NCBI GenBank assembly: GCA_029052265.1
Contig: JAIDJJ010000580.1
Span: 1-11,606 of the forward strand
Source: Muribaculaceae bacterium
GTDB lineage: Bacteria > Bacteroidota > Bacteroidia > Bacteroidales > Muribaculaceae
Direction: 5' to 3'
Length of the DNA: 11,606 nt
This document shows, piece by piece, positions 5,865 through 11,606 of this stretch. Under the pieces are notes generated by a model. That model was given only the letters and a program-made list of their open reading frames with translations. It made no database searches and was not told the origin of the DNA. The translations under genes and the position numbers were made by a program. Positions within the stretch are counted from its first letter, which is position 1. The number at the start of each line of letters is the position of its first letter.

Positions 5865-7832
5865 ATGAAAATGAACAAATTTTTCATGGGTATCATGGGC
5901 GCTCTCGCACTCACAGCCTGTACTTCGGAAGAAGTGATACCCGATCAGAAACCGAACATCGGCGAAGGAGAGCCACGCTATATGTCGGTATCAATCCGCA
6001 ATGCCAATCCCGGCACACGTGCAGAAGGAGAACAGACTGTTGTAGGTGGTGGCACTTATGAAGAAGGATATGCTTCTGAAAACAAAATAAATTCCCTTCG
6101 TTTCTATTTCTTTGACAACAATGGCGATCCTATCGCCATTGACCTCACTGGGAAAAGCTACTATCAGCTTGAGAATACCAATGATCACACCGATATTGAC
6201 AATACGGGAACTCCTGATATGGACAATACCGTCGAAAAGATTCTCAATGCTGTCATCGTGATCAACAGCACTGACAATGAAATAGGATCCAAAATTAAAA
6301 AACTGATTGCAGTAGCAAACTATAAAAGCATTGAAAGCAAACTTGGATCCGCAAACCTTTCGCTTTCCAATCTTCTTGATATCGTAGGCAACTATAAGGT
6401 TGATGGCAATGAAGATGAACTCAATGTAGATGCCAAGGCTGAAAACGGATTTGTCATGACCAGCTCTTCATACTACACTGACAAGCCCACTTGCGAGGTT
6501 GAGATCTCTGAAGCCAATATCAAAGAGTCACGTGAACTCGCGGCACAGTTCCCTGTAGATGTATATGTGGAACGCGTTGTTGCAAAAGTAAGAGTAAAAA
6601 CAGAATGGGAAGATTCAATGCACCCAATTACGGTATCTTTCAATGATGAGACCTGCATTGCCATTCCTCTTACTTCTAAAAGGTCGGATAGTGACACTCC
6701 GTCCAAAATCACGGTTGACAACACGGAGAACGGTGATCAGGTATATGTAATATTCCGCGATTGGGCTTTATGGTGGACAGCAGACCGTTCTTATCTCTTC
6801 AAGAAGATTGATAACTGGACTGCTGAAATCGGAGACTGGTGGAACTCGCAGACATTCAAGCGTTCTTTCTGGGCAGAAAATCCGAATGGTGTAGAGCTCA
6901 AAAATTACCCGCACAATCATGTATCAAAGAAAATTCTTAATTCCGGCACATTTTCTGATACTAACAGCAAGGAATATGCAGCTTACTGCCTCGAAAACGC
7001 GGCTGAGGCAGGAAAAGGTGGTCTTATGAAGACTTATAATCCCGACGAAAGCACTACTCCAAGAACCCTTGCTTATCTGAGCGCAATTCTTGTGACTGTA
7101 AAAGATAATGTGGCGACACCGATAGAGCTCGCGGAATGGGCTGCCACCAGAAGCACAGTTGCAGGTATAAAAACTCACATGTTCCGGACTAACCAGAATG
7201 TCGTTTATTTCAGAACAAATGACCCGATCTCTTCCGAATCCGGTTCTGATGAGACACATACATTCGGAGGTGTCACTTATGGTATGATCCCGGTCAAAGT
7301 TGACGATCTTGAATTTGTATCAGGGCTTGACGCCGGCATGGCTGATAGCAATGTCGAGAACAGTCCCCGTTATCTCAGCTATTTGAATCTTCCGAGTGAA
7401 GCTTTAAGTTCAAATAAAATCTTCAATGGAGTAGAAACAGAAATAAACGGACAGCTCTATCAGAAGAATACTGATGGATCATATACTGAAATAAGTCTTG
7501 ATCAGGCAAATACTCTTTTCACTTCTGTTGGTGGTGCAAAAATATGGAAAAGTGGAAACACCTACTATTATCACGAGATCAACCATCTCAACACAACCGA
7601 CAACTCCGGACAAAGAGGTAAATACGGTATTGTCCGCAATCACATTTATGAAGTTGTACTCAAAACCGTATATGGCATGGGTACTCCGGTTCTCACTCCT
7701 GAAGAAGGAACCGATCCGGATGACTGGGAGGATATCATTCCTCAGAAGCCTTCTAATGAGTTCTATCTTGGAGCACGTATCAACATCCTCTCTTGGAGAG
7801 TTGTAAATAACAACGTAGAGCTTGTTTGGTAA
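5865..7832 (+). CDS. Mfa1-family major fimbrillin (lipoprotein precursor)
   Basis: Encodes 655 residues and is the probable main structural subunit of a type V fimbria. The ATG at 5865 gives MKMNKFFMGIMGALALTACTS, a lipoprotein signal with lipobox LTAC (Cys19); the open frame back to 5700 overlaps the previous gene and lacks a signal. Thr51-Arg52-Ala53 (NPGTRAEG) is a candidate site for the trypsin-like cut that matures fimbrillins and frees the donor-strand groove. A fimbrillin N-terminal strand (INSLRFYFFDNNGDPI) and a C-terminal block (YGIVRNHIYEVVLKT, then ARINILSWRVV) frame the protein. In Porphyromonas Arg-gingipains do the cutting; a commensal would need another protease. The gene is AT-rich relative to its neighbours (for example 21 of 60 GC at 6241-6300). 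A terminator follows. The family call is firm; its status as major subunit is inferred from order and terminator. Confidence 0.9.
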   Translation: MKMNKFFMGIMGALALTACTSEEVIPDQKPNIGEGEPRYMSVSIRNANPGTRAEGEQTVVGGGTYEEGYASENKINSLRFYFFDNNGDPIAIDLTGKSYYQLENTNDHTDIDNTGTPDMDNTVEKILNAVIVINSTDNEIGSKIKKLIAVANYKSIESKLGSANLSLSNLLDIVGNYKVDGNEDELNVDAKAENGFVMTSSSYYTDKPTCEVEISEANIKESRELAAQFPVDVYVERVVAKVRVKTEWEDSMHPITVSFNDETCIAIPLTSKRSDSDTPSKITVDNTENGDQVYVIFRDWALWWTADRSYLFKKIDNWTAEIGDWWNSQTFKRSFWAENPNGVELKNYPHNHVSKKILNSGTFSDTNSKEYAAYCLENAAEAGKGGLMKTYNPDESTTPRTLAYLSAILVTVKDNVATPIELAEWAATRSTVAGIKTHMFRTNQNVVYFRTNDPISSESGSDETHTFGGVTYGMIPVKVDDLEFVSGLDAGMADSNVENSPRYLSYLNLPSEALSSNKIFNGVETEINGQLYQKNTDGSYTEISLDQANTLFTSVGGAKIWKSGNTYYYHEINHLNTTDNSGQRGKYGIVRNHIYEVVLKTVYGMGTPVLTPEEGTDPDDWEDIIPQKPSNEFYLGARINILSWRVVNNNVELVW

Positions 7833-7901
7833 TCAGGATATTTCTGAATGACTTTTGATTTTATGTAATTTGGTTGACGGGATTCCGTCTTCCTGACAGT
7901 T

Positions 7902-7948
7902 AAAACCTGCGGGCTAACCGCGGTTGGTCCGCAGGTTTTCTTCTCTCT
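7902..7948 (+). terminator. Strong intrinsic terminator after the major fimbrillin
   Basis: AAAACCTGCGG (7902-7912) pairs perfectly with CCGCAGGTTTT (7929-7939) around a 16-nt loop, followed by a pyrimidine tract. The loop contains the palindrome AACCGCGGTT. A smaller hairpin (GACGG-gatt-CCGTC, 7876-7889) precedes it. Partial read-through would give much more major subunit than anchor mRNA. The rest of the 363-bp gap holds nothing I recognise between 7950 and 8095, then the third heptamer array. Confidence 0.85.
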
Positions 7949-8095
7949 CTTTCCAATCTCCTCACCTCCCGCATACCGGAGAAAAGGGTATGCCCAAAAA
8001 CTCGGAACCGGTAACGGTCCCCTCTTATCAAGATATCTATCGGCGGCTTCATGCCGCACAACATATAGCAGGTTCGCTGATCTGTCGCCAGTCAC

Positions 8096-8159
8096 AACGA
8101 ACGTCTAACGTCTAACAACGAACGACTAACGACTAACCGACTAATGACTAACGACTAAC
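8096..8159 (+). repeat. Heptamer array 3 (AACGACT/AACGTCT type)
   Basis: In-register units: AACGTCT twice, AACAACG, AACGACT twice, an 8-bp AACCGACT, AATGACT, AACGACT. AACCTGCGGACC (8157-8168) continues the AA register at its 3' end and is the exact reverse complement of 7926-7937 in the terminator. The array lies 36 bp before the anchor gene start. Confidence 0.8.
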
Positions 8160-8195
8160 CTGCGGACCATCAAATTTGAAAAATAGAAAAACAAA

Positions 8196-9239
8196 ATGAA
8201 AATAACTGCCTACATCTCCCGTATAGCCGTCGCCGCCGTCGCGATGCTTGCGTCGCTGTCTTCTTGCAACAGCGTCATCTATGACGACGAGGGCGATTGC
8301 GACGTGATCTATCGCCTGCGATTCCGCTACGACATGAACATGAAATTTGCCGACGCCTTCAACCATGAGGTGAAGTCGGTGCATCTCTACGCGTTCGACT
8401 CCGATGACAAGCTCGTCTGGCAGACCGAGGAAAGCGGCGACAGACTCGCCCAGGAGGATTATGACATAATCCTTCAACTTGCCCCGGGCGAATATAAGCT
8501 GATGGCTTGGTGCGGTCTCGACAACGGCGAGTCGTTCCATGTACCCGAAATTGATCTCGGCGATACCCGCGAACTGCTACACTGCCGCATGAACCGCTCA
8601 ACGCATCCGGAAGACGGGGCTGTCTCCACCGAAGACCTCCACCCCCTCTTCCACGGCACCCTTGATGTGGAGCTTCCCGAAAACCTCGACGGCGGTGAAT
8701 ACGTCTACACGATGCCCCTGACCAAAGACACCAATGTATTCCGGATCGTGCTACAGCATCTTTCCGGAGAAGACATCGAGGCAGACGACTTCACGTTCAA
8801 GATCGAGGACAACAACGGTTGGCTCAATCACGACAACTCCCTGCGAGACGACGAAAACATCACCTATCACGCCTGGAGCGTGTATTCCGGCAGTGCCGGC
8901 GTGGATGTGCCCAACTCAACCCGCGCTATCACCGATGTGAAAGTGGCGGTGGCTGAGCTGACGGTAAACAGGCTCGTGCAGCGCGACTGGACGGTCAACG
9001 CCAAACCGGTGTTAGTTATCCGCAAGGCTGAGGACGGTGAACTTGTGGCTCGTATTCCGATAATCGATTATGCATTGCTCGTAAAAGGTAACTACAACCG
9101 TGCGATGAGCGACCAGGAGTATCTCGACCGTCAGGACGAATACAACATGACCTTCTTCCTCGACGAGAACAACCGCTGGCTCGCCACGACAATCATCATC
9201 AACTCCTGGCGCGTAGTGCTTAACCACACCGACCTTTAA
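8196..9239 (+). CDS. FimB/Mfa2-family fimbrial anchor lipoprotein
   Basis: Encodes 347 residues. The signal (MKITAYISRIAVAAVAMLASLSSC) ends in a lipobox with Cys24. Just after it comes the family hallmark block around Cys35, CDVIYRLRFRYDMNMKFADAF, followed by VKSVHLYAFDSDDKLV and LAPGEYKLMAWCGL. The C-terminal strand TTIIINSWRVV resembles that of the major fimbrillin (INILSWRVV). Mfa2/FimB proteins stay lipid-anchored in the outer membrane, hold the base of the fimbria and limit its length. No Thr-Arg-Ala site like those of the two fimbrillins follows the lipobox, consistent with an uncut anchor. It lies downstream of a strong terminator, so expression below that of the major subunit is expected. 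The gene is GC-rich, unlike the preceding fimbrillin. The ATG at 8196 follows an A-rich leader. Confidence 0.92.
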   Translation: MKITAYISRIAVAAVAMLASLSSCNSVIYDDEGDCDVIYRLRFRYDMNMKFADAFNHEVKSVHLYAFDSDDKLVWQTEESGDRLAQEDYDIILQLAPGEYKLMAWCGLDNGESFHVPEIDLGDTRELLHCRMNRSTHPEDGAVSTEDLHPLFHGTLDVELPENLDGGEYVYTMPLTKDTNVFRIVLQHLSGEDIEADDFTFKIEDNNGWLNHDNSLRDDENITYHAWSVYSGSAGVDVPNSTRAITDVKVAVAELTVNRLVQRDWTVNAKPVLVIRKAEDGELVARIPIIDYALLVKGNYNRAMSDQEYLDRQDEYNMTFFLDENNRWLATTIIINSWRVVLNHTDL

Positions 9240-9242
9240 AGC

Positions 9243-9277
9243 AATGCATAATGCATAATTCATAATGCATAATTCTT
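9243..9277 (+). repeat. Heptamer array 4 (AATGCAT type)
   Basis: Five consecutive 7-mers: AATGCAT, AATGCAT, AATTCAT, AATGCAT, AATTCTT, starting 4 bp after the anchor gene stop. Same period and AAT start as the other arrays, with a different sequence. Confidence 0.8.
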
Positions 9278-9279
9278 TG

Positions 9280-9343
9280 GCAGATTCACGAAGTATTTGT
9301 GGGACATCCCTTTGGGATGTTGGATTACATATTCCGTGACTGC
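9280..9343. other. Long imperfect hairpin between anchor and second fimbrillin
   Basis: GCAG/CTGC (9280-9283, 9340-9343) and TCACG/CGTGA (9286-9290, 9335-9339) enclose the perfect inner hairpin ACATCCC-ttt-GGGATGT (9304-9320). There is no T-tract. It may be an RNA processing or stability element, or a remnant of a small mobile repeat. Confidence 0.5.
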
Positions 9344-9367
9344 ACAGATATTTTATGCCTCGGCTTT

Positions 9368-9429
9368 ACAATTAACACTTAATTGTGGACTGCAAATTTG
9401 AATTGTGAATCGATTTGGAAATTTGAATT
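9368..9429. other. Dyad and direct repeat upstream of the second fimbrillin
   Basis: ACAATTAA-cac-TTAATTGT (9368-9386) is a perfect 8-bp dyad. AAATTTGAATT then occurs twice, at 9394-9404 and 9419-9429, 25 bp apart. These lie 10-70 bp before the gene start, so they are candidate control sites; no good TAnnTTTG box was found. Confidence 0.4.
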
Positions 9430-9438
9430 CATTAAAAC

Positions 9439-11397
9439 GTGATTAACGTGAAACATAACATATTCTCCCTGTCCGCCGCCTGTCTCATAGCAGGGGTTGT
9501 GGCATCCTCATGCTCCAAGGAGAGTCTCGCATCGCCGGACCCTCTCCTGCCGGCGGAAGGGGTGCCCACTCTCGGGATCTCCCTCGGCGTGGAGGGGGCG
9601 ACAAGAGCCACCAATCCCGGCGAGTTCGAACCCGGCTCCGGATATGAGAATTACCTTGACATAACAGGGAATGACTACAGGATTTATTTCTTTGACGCTG
9701 AAAAGAATAACTACCTCGCCACTTTCGATCCTTATCTCAAACCTTCCATAAACCCTGAACCTGAGGAAGGGACGTATTACTACACCTTCATGGGACAGGT
9801 ACCTTCCAACGTCGGCACAAAGTTCAAACTGGTGGTAGCCGCCAACTGGGGGACGTATCCGGAAGAGAAAGAGGAAGCTGACGCTGCGGAAGGCTCTTTC
9901 TCCCTCGTGAAAGGGGTGACTACTATCAAAGACCTCACCACACACGCCGGCTCACAGTTCGAAGCCCTCGCGACACCTGCCGAGGGTGAAGACTGGCTCG
10001 GTCCAAAACGGCTGATCCCTTTCTATGGTGTCAGAAGGTATGATCTTGGCGAGGATAAATATGGAGTGAACCAATATATCGACAGCGAAGGAAATCTGAA
10101 AAAGGATGTCTACGTGGATCTTACCAAATATGCTTTGCCCTTGCTCCGCGCGATGGCGCGGGTGGAGGTGGTGCTCGACAACGCGTATGCCTCTTTCTCT
10201 TCAGTAAAAATGACCCGCTACAACTCAAAAGGTTATTGCGCCCCCTATTCTGACGCGGGTGGATGGCAATTCGACTATAAAGATTATTACCAAGGTTATG
10301 ATTATGATTGGGATACGGATTTTGCACGCGTTCCACACCTTGTAGGGGGCAAGAATGATGCAAACGCGGTGGAATTGGAGTTCAAGAAAGTATCGTCGCG
10401 GAAAGAGAACGACGACAAGACCGTTACGCCGGAAAAGTGGGTGGCATACGTGCCCGAATATATCAACGTCGGCACCGATGACTACACCGTCATCACCGTT
10501 ACCCTCGCGAATCCGGACGGGGAGACTGTTCCCGGAACCGGAGACGGCGACACGGAAGGTACGAAGAAACCTCCCACGAACACGATCTACTTCGCCACAA
10601 ACGGCACGAAGGAGTCAAACGACATACCCACCGCCGCGACCCGCTCCGAAGCCGGCCGTTACAACATCGAGCGCAACAACATCTACCGCTTCACCATCAC
10701 CGGAATGACCACCACACTTACATGTCAGGTCGACATCCAGCCATTCGCAGAGCAGATCCTGAATATGGAGTTCGGACTCATGTATGATGAACGTGGAGAC
10801 CTTATGGTACTTCCCGACGAAAATGGCACCCTGCCGGATTACTTTATAAAATATATGGAAGGACGGGATTGGCCCACAGTCGAGAATAGTAATGTGCCAC
10901 TTAAGCCGGAAAAAGGGGACTACTATGCTATCGTGCTTGGAGAAGACGGGCAAATAGGAAGTTCCCAAACTGAGATCTGGCTTAAAGATTCGGAAGGGTG
11001 CCGCATCCTTTCAAATTTTATAGAAAAAACAGACGATTCACAAGAATGCAGCACTCGTAAAGTGATTCACTTCTTCGGACTTAATGAATCTGTATATTAT
11101 AAAGATATCCAAGGAGAACGAAGACTTCATCATTATCCCAACCACTGGACCATAGTACTTGACAACGAAGGAGCCATGATTTTCAAAGATCCTGACAATA
11201 AAACAAGATATAGGGTCGAATCCTGGGACGAATCAGACGGTTGCTGGATCATATCAAAGGAAGTTATATCTACAGACAAAAAGACAATAACTACCACGCT
11301 TACTCTGATTGATGATGTCGGAAACATTAGTAATACAATAAAAGAAATCACGGAAGATTACTTAGATTTCAAATCCAAAGACGACTCTTCACAGTAA
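9439..11397 (+). CDS. Second fimbrillin-like lipoprotein with C-terminal extension (accessory or tip candidate)
   Basis: Encodes 652 residues from a GTG at 9439. A second GTG at 9448 would give MKHNIFSLSAAC..., a better signal-peptide start; no ATG is available and an in-frame TAA lies at 9433. The lipobox is ASSC (Cys25). Thr55-Arg56-Ala57 (GATRATNPG) parallels the processing site of the major fimbrillin. DYRIYFFDAEKNNYLATF and KFKLVVAANWG are fimbrillin-like strands, and NNIYRFTITGMTTTLTCQV (from about residue 411) resembles the final block of the fimbrillin fold. Beyond about residue 445 come roughly 200 residues (YDERGDLMV, GDYYAIVLGEDG, IWLKDSEGC, CSTRK, YRVESWDESDGCWIISKEV) that I do not recognise. 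GC drops in this part (39 of 60 at 10621-10680, 20 of 60 at 11281-11340). A tip or accessory subunit is inferred from position after the anchor. Confidence 0.82.
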   Translation: MINVKHNIFSLSAACLIAGVVASSCSKESLASPDPLLPAEGVPTLGISLGVEGATRATNPGEFEPGSGYENYLDITGNDYRIYFFDAEKNNYLATFDPYLKPSINPEPEEGTYYYTFMGQVPSNVGTKFKLVVAANWGTYPEEKEEADAAEGSFSLVKGVTTIKDLTTHAGSQFEALATPAEGEDWLGPKRLIPFYGVRRYDLGEDKYGVNQYIDSEGNLKKDVYVDLTKYALPLLRAMARVEVVLDNAYASFSSVKMTRYNSKGYCAPYSDAGGWQFDYKDYYQGYDYDWDTDFARVPHLVGGKNDANAVELEFKKVSSRKENDDKTVTPEKWVAYVPEYINVGTDDYTVITVTLANPDGETVPGTGDGDTEGTKKPPTNTIYFATNGTKESNDIPTAATRSEAGRYNIERNNIYRFTITGMTTTLTCQVDIQPFAEQILNMEFGLMYDERGDLMVLPDENGTLPDYFIKYMEGRDWPTVENSNVPLKPEKGDYYAIVLGEDGQIGSSQTEIWLKDSEGCRILSNFIEKTDDSQECSTRKVIHFFGLNESVYYKDIQGERRLHHYPNHWTIVLDNEGAMIFKDPDNKTRYRVESWDESDGCWIISKEVISTDKKTITTTLTLIDDVGNISNTIKEITEDYLDFKSKDDSSQ

Positions 11398-11486
11398 TCA
11401 TTATGATTCTGCCAAGACAAATATTCTTAATTGCAGTGATTCAAAACAAATAATTTGAAAAACCAATTTATCTGAAACAAAATAAA

Positions 11487-11606
11487 ATGAACCGGTTAAA
11501 GTCATTTTTCAACATATTCCTATTATTAGGTTGCGTCTACACCTGTTTTACATCATGTGTAGACGACGGCTTTGGGTTTTGTTCCGATTTGAAAGTCTGT
11601 GAGACC
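11487..11606 (+). CDS. N-terminus of another lipoprotein (cut by window end)
   Basis: An ATG at 11487 opens 40 codons to the window edge. MNRLKSFFNIFLLLGCVYTC is a hydrophobic signal, with a lipobox FTSC (Cys24) followed by VDDGFGFCSDLKVCET. Lipidation and position after two fimbrillins and an anchor suggest a further fimbrial accessory, tip or anchor component of the same operon. Too little is visible to name a family. The 89-bp gap before it is AT-rich with no clear terminator, so it is probably cotranscribed with the preceding gene. Confidence 0.7.
   Translation, partial: MNRLKSFFNIFLLLGCVYTCFTSCVDDGFGFCSDLKVCET

Noticed and set aside
8098..8106. ACGAACGTCT, similar to the recognition half-site remembered for the Bacteroides Mpi invertase
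   Set aside because: No inverted partner was found nearby and the match lies in a heptamer repeat, so chance is the simpler explanation.
8096..8159. CRISPR-like repeat array
   Set aside because: Units are 7 bp and contiguous, with no spacers and no cas genes.
3632..11606. Starch-utilisation (SusC/SusD) type surface operon
   Set aside because: No TonB-dependent receptor or SusD-like protein is present; lipobox, Thr-Arg site and C-terminal motifs fit fimbrillins.

Overview
The window looks like chromosomal DNA of a Bacteroidales bacterium with moderate to high GC content. The evidence is a fimbrial gene cluster typical of that order (DUF3575, DUF3868, Mfa1-type fimbrillin, FimB/Mfa2-type anchor, second fimbrillin), A-rich translation leaders without Shine-Dalgarno boxes, and promoter-like boxes that fit the Bacteroides TAnnTTTG -7 consensus. 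A Muribaculaceae or related gut genome is a guess. No rRNA, tRNA, CRISPR array, transposase or integrase was seen.

Left region (1-3050), accessory-looking. The 3' end of an unrecognised gene converges, 2 bp apart, on a minus-strand phage-type repressor (XRE helix-turn-helix plus S24 autoprotease with visible Ala-Gly cleavage site, Ser and Lys). Its AT-rich upstream gap contains a candidate operator lying between its own -33 and -7 boxes. Divergently, three small unrecognised genes (1217-1681, 2017-2502, 2565-3041) share one fold pattern and a W-[FL]-[AS]-x-T core, so they read as diverged tandem paralogs. Between the first two lies a noncoding element with 46-bp perfect inverted repeats, flanking partial repeats and a 10-bp-periodic tandem repeat in its loop.

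Middle region (3050-3631). A promoter-like sequence with the same 13-bp -7 region as the repressor promoter is followed by a leader of about 460 nt. This leader holds a terminator-like hairpin, a possible 42-codon ORF with a hairpin and a run of eight C, and one TGCAGGC sequence that could pair with any of three GCCTGCA sequences.

Right region (3632-11606), fimbrial operon, all on +. It encodes a DUF3575 outer-membrane beta-barrel-like protein, a DUF3868/OmpA-like/TPR protein, an Mfa1-family major fimbrillin (lipoprotein with a Thr-Arg processing site), a strong terminator, a FimB/Mfa2-family anchor lipoprotein with no such processing site, and a second fimbrillin with a roughly 200-residue C-terminal extension. 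The start of another lipoprotein runs off the window. Known biology of type V fimbriae suggests that subunits are exported as lipoproteins, cut after an Arg by a trypsin-like protease, and assembled by donor-strand exchange on the uncut anchor.

The least expected pattern is a set of 7-bp-periodic repeats (units beginning AAT or AAC), with different sequences but the same period and orientation. They sit in three of the operon's gene junctions and, in frame, inside the DUF3868 gene.
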